A DNA stretch of 64,000 bases from Micromonospora sp. WMMD1102. Its GTDB lineage: Bacteria; Actinomycetota; Actinomycetes; Mycobacteriales; Micromonosporaceae. Position numbers and translations under genes: made by a program. Positions 1 through 7,576 of this stretch are shown in pieces (position 1 is the first letter of the stretch; every line of letters starts with the position of its first letter). The DNA is taken from NCBI RefSeq assembly GCF_029626265.1, contig NZ_JARUBN010000001.1, positions 5,831,001-5,895,000 on the forward strand. The letters are read 5' to 3'. Below the pieces are notes generated by a model. The model saw only the letters and a program-made list of their open reading frames with translations, searched no databases and was not told the origin of the DNA.

Positions 1-656
1 GCAAGTCGCCGCTGATCAAGATCGTCGCCAACGACGGGTCCGGCTCCGGCAAGAGCTGGGTCTTCCGGAACGACGAGGTGGTGTTCGCGGTCGACGGCGG
101 CTACGGCGCATCCGCCAGCGGCGGCGGCCACTCCTGGGATCCGGGCGGGATCGCCCAGTTCAACAACCTCGAGGTGAAGGTCAGCAACGGCTCGAGTGGC
201 CAGGGAACCATCTGCTCGGTGACGAAGACGACCTACAACTACACCCGGCTCGCCTACCAGTACGCGCTCAACCAGAGCGACAAGCGCTACGTCCTGGGCG
301 CCGAGGGCCCGGACGCGTACGACTGCTCGGGTCTCGTCAAGTTCGGCTACGAACGCGTGACCAACTTCCCCGGATGGGGCAGCGTCAGGTCGTCGGCGCA
401 GCAGTACGAGTGGGCACGCTCGGAGGCCAACAACAACAACGCCGACCTCAGCAACCTCAAGAGTCGCGATGCCATCCAGGTCAGCCGCAGCAAGCTCAAG
501 ATCGGTGACCTGGTCTTCTACAGCGGTCACGTCGGCTTCTACGCGGGCGGCGGGCAGTTGTACTCGGCCATGAGCCCGAGTGCGGGAATCGGCTACACCA
601 GCGTCGACTACACGACCCCGCTTGGCTACTACCGGGTGGTCGGTGTCACCGGCTAG
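1..656 (+). CDS. NlpC/P60 family peptidoglycan hydrolase, 5' truncated by window edge
   Basis: The reading frame is open from base 3, so the gene begins upstream of the window; the visible part encodes about 217 residues. NlpC/P60 enzymes cleave D-Glu-(meso)DAP or similar bonds in peptidoglycan stems outside the membrane. The catalytic Cys lies in a DCSGL motif (codon at 324-326) and the catalytic His in GHVGFY (codon at 528-530), in the correct order and spacing for the family. The part before the domain is rich in Gly, Ser and Asn, like an exported linker. A Gly-Thr-rich C-terminus ends right after the domain. The N-terminal part, where a signal peptide would be, is not visible. A hairpin follows the stop codon. 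Confidence 0.85.
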   Translation, partial: KSPLIKIVANDGSGSGKSWVFRNDEVVFAVDGGYGASASGGGHSWDPGGIAQFNNLEVKVSNGSSGQGTICSVTKTTYNYTRLAYQYALNQSDKRYVLGAEGPDAYDCSGLVKFGYERVTNFPGWGSVRSSAQQYEWARSEANNNNADLSNLKSRDAIQVSRSKLKIGDLVFYSGHVGFYAGGGQLYSAMSPSAGIGYTSVDYTTPLGYYRVVGVTG

Positions 657-668
657 GCGTGCTACAGC

Positions 669-699
669 GGGTCCGTCCTGGCTCCATGGGTACGGACCC
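669..699 (+). terminator. Hairpin after the NlpC/P60 gene
   Basis: The inverted repeat GGGTCCGT / ACGGACCC (669-676 and 692-699, 15-base loop) starts 12 bases after the stop codon at 656. It has no T-tract, as is usual for high-GC actinobacterial terminators. A second imperfect hairpin (GGTCGTGG / CCACGACC) lies at about 712-750. Confidence 0.45.
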
Positions 700-782
700 G
701 CTGGCCCTCCGGTCGTGGGCGAGAGCGTCGAGGATCGTCGCCACGACCGGAGTCCCCACCGACATTCCGGAACGGCCGGCCG

Positions 783-1733
783 CTACGGCTTGCTGATCGC
801 CACGGCGGTGTACGGGGTCTCCGGCGTCGGCGGGGTGGTGAACCGCGCGTTCGGCAGGTAGAGCCGGTTACCGTACGAGGCGACCGCGGTCGGGACGTCG
901 AACCGGGGATCGGTCAGCCGTTCGACGATCCGGCCCGAGCGGCCGTCCGGGGAGAGTCGCAGTACGGCCACCGTGTTGAGCCGGTTGAGCACCGCGTAGA
1001 GCGTCCGGCCATCCAGCAGCAGCCCGTCGCCGTTGGTGAGCAGTTCCCCGCCGAGGTCCACCTGCCGGGTCACGCCGGAGCGGGGGTCCACCCGGAACAG
1101 CAGGCCGGTGTTGGACTGCACCACCAGCAGGGCCCGACCGTCCGGGGTCCGGCAGATGCCGTTGGCGTTGATGCCGGCGGCGTAGACGATGTCCCCGGTC
1201 AGCGGCAGCCCGCGTACGTCGTCGGCGCCGGCACCGCGCCCGGTCGGCACCACGTACAGCACCGGGTTCGACGAGTCGGTGAAGTACGCCGCGTGCCGGG
1301 TCAGCACCACGTCGTTGACGAAGGTCGAGTCGACGGTGAAATACAGGTTCGCGAGCACCTGGCCGCTCCGGGCGTCCACGATCCGGCCGAGGCCGGACCC
1401 GCCGCCGGCCACGAAGAGCCGGCCCCGGCCGTCCAGCTTCAGCCCGATCGACGGGAGGTCCGGACCCGGTCCCTCGCCGAGCACCCGGCCCTCGCCGGTG
1501 GCCAGGTCGACCCGGTAGATCGCCCCGTCGTAGCGGGAACCGAAGTACGCGAACGGCAGCGCACCGATCGCGATCCCCTCCGGCATCCAGCCGTCGGGCA
1601 GGTCGAAGGTGTCGGGGAACCGCTTCCGGGGACGTACGCCGGGGGCGTGCGCGCTCGCCCTCTCCGCGGTGCCGACCGCGGCGGCGACCCCCAGCGCGGC
1701 GACGCCGGTCAGGACACTACGTCGTCGGATCAT
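783..1733 (-). CDS. Tat-exported SMP-30/gluconolactonase-like beta-propeller protein
   Basis: This 316-residue protein starts with a twin-arginine-type signal (MIRRRSVLTG followed by an Ala/Val/Gly-rich stretch), so it is probably exported folded. The rest has the repeated blades of an SMP-30/gluconolactonase-like beta-propeller (for example DGRGRLFVAGG, NANGICRTPDG, NGDGLLLDGRTLY). Family members hydrolyse sugar lactones or are enzymes of unknown substrate; the substrate here cannot be told. I chose ATG 1733 because GGAGAT lies just upstream and the signal peptide begins there; a longer frame reaches 1838. The two-component genes next to it on the same strand are separated by about 140 bases, so co-transcription is possible but not shown. 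Confidence 0.75.
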   Translation of the reverse strand: MIRRRSVLTGVAALGVAAAVGTAERASAHAPGVRPRKRFPDTFDLPDGWMPEGIAIGALPFAYFGSRYDGAIYRVDLATGEGRVLGEGPGPDLPSIGLKLDGRGRLFVAGGGSGLGRIVDARSGQVLANLYFTVDSTFVNDVVLTRHAAYFTDSSNPVLYVVPTGRGAGADDVRGLPLTGDIVYAAGINANGICRTPDGRALLVVQSNTGLLFRVDPRSGVTRQVDLGGELLTNGDGLLLDGRTLYAVLNRLNTVAVLRLSPDGRSGRIVERLTDPRFDVPTAVASYGNRLYLPNARFTTPPTPETPYTAVAISKP

Positions 1734-1876
1734 GAGGTGATCTCCATCCGTACTCCTGTGCGCAGGACAGTGCCAGTGCCGGGCGGCACTGCTCCGCTGG
1801 AAGACACGCACGGGCGGATCGACAGGTTCAACTGTCACCGGGATCGACCGCCTGCCGGGACGACGCGGGGCCGGGG

Positions 1877-2611
1877 TTATTCGTCGCGTGCGTCGTGGGC
1901 GAGCAGCGCGAGCTGGATCCGGTTGTCCAGGTCGAGCTTTGCCAGCGCGCTGGAGACGTACGCCTTGACGGTGCCGACCGAGAGGAACAGCCGGTCGGCG
2001 ATCTCGCCGTTCGACAGCCCCTCCGCCACCGCGACGGCGACGGCACGTTCCCGCTCGGAGAGCAGCCCGAACCGCTCCCGGGCCCGATGCCGGCGCTGGT
2101 CCGGGTGACGCTGGTCGGGGCGGCGGTGCGGTGCGACGCCAGCGACGTGGTCGATCAGGGTACGGGCGACCGTCGGGGAGAGCACCGGCTCACCTGCGGC
2201 GGCCCGGCGGACGGCGTCGACGATCTGCTCCGGCGGGGTGTGCTTGACCAGGAACCCGGCCGCGCCGTTGCGGAGCGCGTCGAGGATCGTCGCGTCGGCG
2301 TCGAAGGTGGTCAGCACGATCACCTCCGGACGCTGCCCGGAGCGGGCGGTGATCGCCCGGGTCGCGGCGATCCCGTCCAGCAGCGGCATCCGGACGTCCA
2401 TCAGCACCACGTCCGGGCGCAGCCGGGTCACCGCGTCGGCGACGTCGGCACCGTCCGCCGTCTCACCGACGACCTCGATGTCGGGCGCCCCGCCGAGCAT
2501 CAGCCGCAGGCCGGTCCGGACCAGCGCGTCGTCGTCGACCAGGAGTACCCGGATGGCCGGCCCGGCACCCGTGGCGGCCGGCTGCGGACCGGGCGTGGCT
2601 CCCGAAGTCAT
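1877..2611 (-). CDS. NarL/LuxR-family response regulator
   Basis: This is a DNA-binding response regulator with an N-terminal receiver domain (acidic pocket LVDDD, phospho-acceptor Asp in VVLMDVRMP, conserved Lys in GFLVKH) and a C-terminal LuxR-type helix-turn-helix (LSERERAVAVAVAEGLSNGEI, with the recognition helix near VGTVKAYVSSALAKLDL). The His-rich linker between the domains (RRPDQRHPDQRRHRARER) contains a small repeat. It lies directly downstream of a sensor kinase of the matching HisKA_3 class, so the two form a pair. The start is uncertain: ATG 2611 is listed, but GTG 2635 is in frame. Both sit inside a 17-bp tandem repeat and neither has a good ribosome site. Confidence 0.9.
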   Translation of the reverse strand: MTSGATPGPQPAATGAGPAIRVLLVDDDALVRTGLRLMLGGAPDIEVVGETADGADVADAVTRLRPDVVLMDVRMPLLDGIAATRAITARSGQRPEVIVLTTFDADATILDALRNGAAGFLVKHTPPEQIVDAVRRAAAGEPVLSPTVARTLIDHVAGVAPHRRPDQRHPDQRRHRARERFGLLSERERAVAVAVAEGLSNGEIADRLFLSVGTVKAYVSSALAKLDLDNRIQLALLAHDARDE

Positions 2612-2662
2612 GCGTCGCCCGAAGTCATGCGTCACCCGAAGTCATGCGTCACCCGGAGTCAT
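2601..2662. repeat. 17-bp tandem repeat at the kinase/regulator junction
   Basis: About 3.6 copies of a 17-base unit (CCCGAAGTCATGCGTCA and variants) cover the end of the kinase gene, the gap, and the start of the response regulator. Each copy carries an ATG and a TGA on the minus strand. Because 17 is not a multiple of three, a change in copy number would shift the reading frame. Confidence 0.9.
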
Positions 2663-4137
2663 GCCGGCCAGGGTAGCCGGGTGCGGAGCCGGAAGGTCCC
2701 GCCGACCACGCCGTGCTCGATGGTGCCGCCGTCCAGGGCCAGCCGCTCTGCGAGCCCGGTCAGCCCTGCACCGGCCCCGGGCAGGTCGACGGCCGCCTGC
2801 GCGGCGTACTCCGCCGGCCGTCCGCGAGCATCCGGCGACGACAGCGGCGACGGTGCCGACAGCGGGGACGACGGCAGCGGAGATGACGGCAGCGGCAGCG
2901 GTGACGGCAGCGGGTTGGTGATCGTCGCGACGATGCCGGTGCCGGGCTCGATTTCCACCCGTACCGTAACCTCGGTCTGGCCGGCGTGCTTCCGGGCGTT
3001 TGTCAGCCCCTCCTGGACGGTGCGGTAGACCGTGCGCTGCATCGCCGGCCGCAGCGACTCGGCCGCACCGGGTGCGCAGACCATCTCGAACGACACCCGC
3101 TGACCGGACACCTGCGCCTCCTGCACCAGCCGGAAGATGTCGGCCAGCCTCGGCTGCGGCGCCGACCGGTGCGACACCCACTCGTCGGCCGTACCGGTTT
3201 CCTGACCGGCCGTACCAACTTCCGGGTCCGCCTGCTCGACGCCGTCCCGATCCCCCTGCTCCGACTGCTCGACGCCGTCCCGGTCCCCCTGCTCCGGCCG
3301 GAGTACGGCGAGCACGTCGCCCAGCTCGACCAGGGCCTGCCGGGCGTTGTCCCGGATCACCTCGATCGCCCCGCCGACCTCCGCCGCACCCAACGGCGCC
3401 CCGGCACCGGCGTCGGCCTGCGCCGTCCGGTACGCCAACGCGCCCGCGTGCACCGAGATCAGCGAGATCCGGTGCGCCAGTACGTCGTGCATCTCCCGGG
3501 CGATCCGCTCCCGTTCCGCCCGCCGCGCTCCGGCCAGCCGTTGCCGGTGCTCGTTCCGTGCCCGGTCGACCTCGCGACGCAGGTTGGCGATGAGCTGCCG
3601 CCGGGCCCGGACCGCGATCCCCCAGCCGAGCGGCACCAGGTACATCAGCAGGATCAGCGTGAGATACGCCCACCGGGTCACGCCGGGCGGCGGATTCTCG
3701 TAGCCGAACGACAGCGAGGGCCCCACGTGCAGCACGGTGACCAGGGTCGCCGGCAGCCAGTTGCGGTGCACCGCGACGCTGAGCACCGCGACCAGGGCCG
3801 CGCCGAGCCCGGTCGCCGCCAGCATCAGCACCAGCACCATCGCGACGCCGAGGAGGATCGGAAAGCGCCGCCGCCACCACAGGGCCAGGCAGCCGACGGC
3901 ACCGACCCAGGGGTCGATCGTGACCATCCAGCCGGGGATCGAGTCGAAGTAGTACATCGGCGCGCTGCGCCAGGTCCACGCCCAGAAGAACAGCGCCAGG
4001 CCGAAGAGCAGGGAGTCCACGACCCAGTCCCGCACGGTGCGTCGGGCCGTCGCCCTGCCGCCGTCGACGTCGGCGGTCCCCGCTGACGCGGCGGCACGAC
4101 CTCGGCCGGGCCACCGAAGGCGTCTGGCCAGTTCCAT
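2659..4137 (-). CDS. NarL-type sensor histidine kinase (HisKA_3)
   Basis: This 492-residue membrane sensor has about five hydrophobic segments in residues 40-175, then a dimerisation/phosphoacceptor domain (EMHDVLAHRISL, His about 217) and an ATPase domain (N-box VQEGLTNARKHA near 375-386, G-box GAGAGLTGLAERL near 455). It should phosphorylate the adjacent response regulator; the signal is unknown. Two oddities: a tandem duplication EQGDRDGVEQ-SEQGDRDGVEQ at about 282-301 in the linker, and a Pro/Ser/Leu-rich stretch of about 30 residues (about 408-436) between the N- and G-boxes, where the ATP lid lies. ATG 4137 starts just before the first plausible residues; an in-frame extension to 4296 is antisense to the next gene's leader and was rejected. 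Confidence 0.9.
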   Translation of the reverse strand: MELARRLRWPGRGRAAASAGTADVDGGRATARRTVRDWVVDSLLFGLALFFWAWTWRSAPMYYFDSIPGWMVTIDPWVGAVGCLALWWRRRFPILLGVAMVLVLMLAATGLGAALVAVLSVAVHRNWLPATLVTVLHVGPSLSFGYENPPPGVTRWAYLTLILLMYLVPLGWGIAVRARRQLIANLRREVDRARNEHRQRLAGARRAERERIAREMHDVLAHRISLISVHAGALAYRTAQADAGAGAPLGAAEVGGAIEVIRDNARQALVELGDVLAVLRPEQGDRDGVEQSEQGDRDGVEQADPEVGTAGQETGTADEWVSHRSAPQPRLADIFRLVQEAQVSGQRVSFEMVCAPGAAESLRPAMQRTVYRTVQEGLTNARKHAGQTEVTVRVEIEPGTGIVATITNPLPSPLPLPSSPLPSSPLSAPSPLSSPDARGRPAEYAAQAAVDLPGAGAGLTGLAERLALDGGTIEHGVVGGTFRLRTRLPWPA

Positions 4138-4214
4138 GCGCCGAGAGTACAAACGGCCGGCCCGCCACCGGTCTGGTCGACCGGCCAACAGCGCTGGCCA
4201 GCCGACCAGAACCG

Positions 4215-4913
4215 ATGGCCGATCGGCAGCGGCGCCCGGCCGGGCCCGTGCCGCAACGTCCAGGGATGGGACAGCAGCAGCCGCACACCGCCCCACCGCC
4301 GACCGCCCCGGATCCGGACACGGCCTCCGACAGCCCGACGACCCCGACCGGCCCGGCCGGCGGTCGGGCCGTCGCGGCGTCGCGGCCGGTGGAGGCCGCC
4401 GGGCCGGGGCCCGCGGTGCTGGCCGGGTCGCTGGGCTTGCGCCCGCTCCGGCACCGGGTCGACCGCCGGGCGGTCGGCTGGTGGAGCACCCGGGTGATCA
4501 TCGGCGTCGCGCCGCTGGTCGCGGCCCTGTGCGTCGGGTACGCCGTGCTGCCCGCCGCCCGGAGCTGGCTCGGCCCGATCCTGCTGGTGGCGGTACCGGC
4601 CTGGCTGGCGTACCTGGTCGTGGTGCCGTCCTGGCGGTACGCCGTACACGGTTGGGAGGTCACCCCGGAGGCCGTGTACGCGGTGTCGGGGTGGTTCGTC
4701 CGGGAGTGGCGGGCCGCCCCGATCTCCCGGATCCAGACCGTCGACACGGTCCGGGGGCCACTGGAACAACTCTTCGGACTGGCCACGGTGACCGTGACGA
4801 CGGCCTCGGCGAGCGGCCCGGTCGTACTCGTGGGACTCGACGCGGACCTCGCCGCCCGGACCGCCGGCCGGCTGACCGAGATCGTCCGACAGGCCTCAGG
4901 GGACGCGACGTGA
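4215..4913 (+). CDS. PH domain-containing membrane protein (bPH_2/YdbS-like)
   Basis: This 232-residue protein has a Pro/Thr-rich N-terminal tail of about 80 residues, two hydrophobic helices (about 90-135) and a bacterial PH (bPH_2, DUF304) domain that begins with YAVHGWEVTPEAVYAVSGWF and contains the typical APISRIQTVDTVRGPLEQLFGLATVTV. YdbS/YdbT-type proteins are paired membrane proteins of unknown function. The start is uncertain: ATG 4215 is listed, ATG 4266 is also possible. Its stop overlaps the next GTG by 4 bases (GTGA), so the two PH genes are translationally coupled. Confidence 0.85.
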   Translation: MADRQRRPAGPVPQRPGMGQQQPHTAPPPTAPDPDTASDSPTTPTGPAGGRAVAASRPVEAAGPGPAVLAGSLGLRPLRHRVDRRAVGWWSTRVIIGVAPLVAALCVGYAVLPAARSWLGPILLVAVPAWLAYLVVVPSWRYAVHGWEVTPEAVYAVSGWFVREWRAAPISRIQTVDTVRGPLEQLFGLATVTVTTASASGPVVLVGLDADLAARTAGRLTEIVRQASGDAT

Positions 4914-6529
4914 CCCCGGCACCCGAGATTCCATGGCGGCGGCTGGACGCCCGGATCATCTGGGTCGACGTGCTCTACGCGCTGCTGTCGCTCATACCCG
5001 CCGGTCTGGCCCTGCTCGTCGCCGACGAGCCGCGGGCCGGCACCCTGCTCCCGGTGCTCGCGGTGGCCGTGGGTGGGGTTCTCGGCGCGGCCCGGGACGC
5101 GCTGCGCTGGGTCAAGACCCGCTACCGGCTCAGCGGGGAGCTGGTGGAGCTTCGGACCGGCCTGCTGGTCCGGCAGTACCGGACGCTGCGGCGGGAGCGC
5201 ATCCGCACCGTCAGTACGACCGCGCGGCTGCGGCACCGACTCGCCGGGTTGCGGGTGCTCACCGTCGGGGTCGGCCAACCGGGTGCGGCCGGCTACGAGG
5301 CGTTGCAGCTCGACGCGGTCACCCGAACAGTGGCCGAGGAGCTTCGCCGGGAGCTGCTGGCCGGCTCGCCGCAGGCGGCGCCCGTCGGTGCTGAGGTCGG
5401 TGTCGGCGACGAGTCGCCCGGAGCGCAGGTCTTCGCCCGGATCCGCTGGTCGTGGCTCTGCTACAACGTCTTCAGCGTCTGGGCACTGGTCACGGCGGCC
5501 GGTCTGCTCTGGGGCGGCTACTGGCTGGCGCGGTCGTTCGGCTTCGACGCGGCCGGGTTCGTCGCCGGACTGCTCGACTGGCGGGCCCTCGGTCCGTGGC
5601 GTACCGGCGTGATCGCGTTCGTCGGCGTCGGCACGCTCGGGGTGCTGGGCATGGCGGTCGCGTTCGTCGCCGAGAACTGGGCCTTCCGGCTGGTTCGCGT
5701 CGACACCCCGACCGGCGCCGTGCTGCGTACGTCGCAGGGCCTGTTCCGGACCCGGGAGGTGAACCGGGACGTCGGTCGGCTGCGCGGGGTGGAGATCTCC
5801 GAGCCGCTGCTCTGGCGCTGGATGGGGATGGCGGACACCAACGTCATCTCCACCGGGCTGACGATCTGGAGCATGACGCCGGCCACCACGATCCTGCCGC
5901 GCGGCCCGGTAGGCGTGGCTCGGAGGGTGGCCGCCCGGGTGCTGGACCTCGACGCCGGGGCGAGCCCGTTCGCCGTACCGTTGCGTCGGCATCCGCCGGC
6001 CGCGCTGCGCCGCCGGCTCGGCTGGGCGGTGCTGTTCACGCTCGCCGTCACCGGCCTACTGGCCTGGCTGGGCGGGGACGTGCGGGCGGTGCCGGCCTGG
6101 CTGGGCGGGGATGTGCTAAGGGTGCCCGGCTGGCTGTGGCTGGTCGGCGTGGGGCTGCTGCCGGTGGCGCTGGGTGCGGCGGTGGTGGCGTGGCGGGCGC
6201 TCGGGCACGGGATCGTCGGCGACCACCTGGTGGTCCGGTCCGGGTTGGTCAGCCGGAGCACGGTGGCGCTGTCCCGGCCGGCGGTGATCGGCTGGCGACT
6301 GCGTCAGTCGCTGCCGCAACGGCGCCTCGGCCTGGCCACCCTGGTCGCGACGACCGCGGCCGGGCACGGCCGGTACGCGGCGGTGGACGTGCCCGCCCGG
6401 AGCGTGGTCGGCTTCGCCGAGCAGGTGGTACCCGGCCTGCTCGCCCCGCTGGTCGGCAACGCACCCGTCGACCAGCTGCCCGGCCCGGACGCGTCAACTC
6501 TGGAGGAGACATGTCACCGCGTCGGCTGA
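4910..6529 (+). CDS. Multi-PH-domain membrane protein (YdbT-like)
   Basis: This 539-residue protein repeats the pattern of two transmembrane helices followed by a bPH_2 domain. PH-like stretches occur near 65-145 (RYRLSGELVELRTGLLVRQYRTLRRERIRTV), 250-340 (RVDTPTGAVLRTSQGLFRTREVNRDVGRLRGVEI) and 430-510 (GDHLVVRSGLVSRSTVALSRPAVIGWRLRQS). It starts with GTG overlapping the previous stop (GTGA). An in-frame extension back to 4037 runs through the divergent promoter region and the previous gene and is not coding. The pair resembles YdbS-YdbT of Bacillus. A near-duplicate phrase of about 10 residues (AWLGGDV) occurs twice at 6060-6120. Confidence 0.85.
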   Translation: MTPAPEIPWRRLDARIIWVDVLYALLSLIPAGLALLVADEPRAGTLLPVLAVAVGGVLGAARDALRWVKTRYRLSGELVELRTGLLVRQYRTLRRERIRTVSTTARLRHRLAGLRVLTVGVGQPGAAGYEALQLDAVTRTVAEELRRELLAGSPQAAPVGAEVGVGDESPGAQVFARIRWSWLCYNVFSVWALVTAAGLLWGGYWLARSFGFDAAGFVAGLLDWRALGPWRTGVIAFVGVGTLGVLGMAVAFVAENWAFRLVRVDTPTGAVLRTSQGLFRTREVNRDVGRLRGVEISEPLLWRWMGMADTNVISTGLTIWSMTPATTILPRGPVGVARRVAARVLDLDAGASPFAVPLRRHPPAALRRRLGWAVLFTLAVTGLLAWLGGDVRAVPAWLGGDVLRVPGWLWLVGVGLLPVALGAAVVAWRALGHGIVGDHLVVRSGLVSRSTVALSRPAVIGWRLRQSLPQRRLGLATLVATTAAGHGRYAAVDVPARSVVGFAEQVVPGLLAPLVGNAPVDQLPGPDASTLEETCHRVG

Positions 6530-7179
6530 CCCGACTACTGCTCTGGTGTGGAGTCGTCGGACCGCCGCTGTTCGTCCTGGTGTTCCTGGTCGACGGCGCC
6601 ACCCGGACCGGCTACGACCCGACGTACCACCCGGTGAGTGCCCTGAGCCTCGGCCCGCGCGGCTGGATCCAGATCACCAATTTCGTACTGGCCGGCCTGC
6701 TGGTGCTCGGCTTCGCCGTCGGGCTGCGCCGCGCCCTGCGTCCGGGCCGGGCCGACGTCTGGGCGCCGCTGGCGGTTGGCGTGTTCGGGCTCGGGCTGCT
6801 GCTCTCCGGCGTCTTCGTGATGGACCCGGCCCACGGCTATCCGCCCGGTGCCCCGCTGGACGGCAGCGCCACCGGTCTGCCGGGCGTACTGCACGACAAT
6901 CTCGGCATCGTGGTGTTCGGGTCGCTGCCGGTCGCCTGCTTCGTGCTGGCCCGCCGCTCCGCCGGCCGTCCGACCGGTCGCGCCTGGCTCGGGTACGACC
7001 TGCTGACCGGGCTCGCCGGCCTGGCCCTGTTCGTCGTCTTCGGTACGGCGTGGGAGACCGACAACCCGTCGGCCGGCCTGATCCAACGAGCGTTGATCGC
7101 CGTCGACTGGACCTGGACCACCGTCCTCGCCCTCAGGCTGCTCGCCGAGACCGGTCGTCGCACCGGCGCGCTGCGGTAA
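6511..7179 (+). CDS. DUF998 family membrane protein
   Basis: This 222-residue protein has about six membrane segments and the DUF998 pattern: YDPTYHPVSALSLGPRGWIQITNF after the first helix, and GVFVMDPAHGYPPG and HDNLG in the middle. The function is unknown. ATG 6511 follows GGAGGAGAC directly and overlaps the end of the YdbT-like gene by 19 bases, so it belongs to the same operon. Confidence 0.85.
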   Translation: MSPRRLTRLLLWCGVVGPPLFVLVFLVDGATRTGYDPTYHPVSALSLGPRGWIQITNFVLAGLLVLGFAVGLRRALRPGRADVWAPLAVGVFGLGLLLSGVFVMDPAHGYPPGAPLDGSATGLPGVLHDNLGIVVFGSLPVACFVLARRSAGRPTGRAWLGYDLLTGLAGLALFVVFGTAWETDNPSAGLIQRALIAVDWTWTTVLALRLLAETGRRTGALR

Positions 7180-7190
7180 CCCGCGAGCTG

Positions 7191-7352
7191 TTACGCCTGT
7201 TCGTGCTGGTGGCCGCAGAGCGACTGCGGCACAGCAGTGTCCTCGTCCTCGTCCTCGTCCTCGTCCGTTGCCCCGGCCACGAATCCGTCCAGGGACATGG
7301 TGAAGTGCCACAGGACCTTGCCGTCGGCGGTCTGTGGTGTGAAGTCGTTCAT
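7191..7352 (-). pseudogene. Remnant of a RibD_C/dihydrofolate-reductase-like gene
   Basis: The frame encodes 53 residues beginning MNDFTPQTADGKVLWHF, followed by TMSLDGFVAG. This matches the first beta strand and helix of RibD C-terminal-domain 'dihydrofolate reductase family' proteins, which are normally about 190 residues. After that signature the frame runs into an acidic DEDEDEDED tract and stops. The acidic tract is encoded by a GAGGAC hexamer array (7239-7266). ATG 7352 has a good ribosome site (GAGGAGAACGGC), so the start of the gene is intact and the rest has been lost. I call it a 3'-truncated remnant; a short functional peptide cannot be excluded. Confidence 0.6.
7239..7266. repeat. 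Hexanucleotide array encoding DE repeats
   Basis: Four to five copies of GTCCTC on the plus strand encode alternating Asp-Glu on the minus strand in the RibD_C-like remnant. Confidence 0.85.
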
Positions 7353-7576
7353 GCCGTTCTCCTCGCGGTGGTCGCCTCTCGTACTCGTGTAGACGGCGGC
7401 CACCGCGAAACCTCATCGGTCGCCGCCGAACAGCTGGAGAACCCCGGTCGGACCGGACCGACTCGGAAACCAATCATTTACATTCGTAAAACTCCTACCC
7501 GAGCTGTCGGGCGTTACGTTCCACCTGCTCCGCAGGGGTCAGTGCCGTCCGACAGGCCGTCGCGTCAGGAGGAGCC

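Noticed and set aside
2642-5992. 1116-residue open frame on the minus strand
   Set aside because: It runs antisense through the PH-domain genes and in the wrong frame through the kinase; the Pro/Arg/Gly-rich translation is typical of shadow frames in high-GC DNA.
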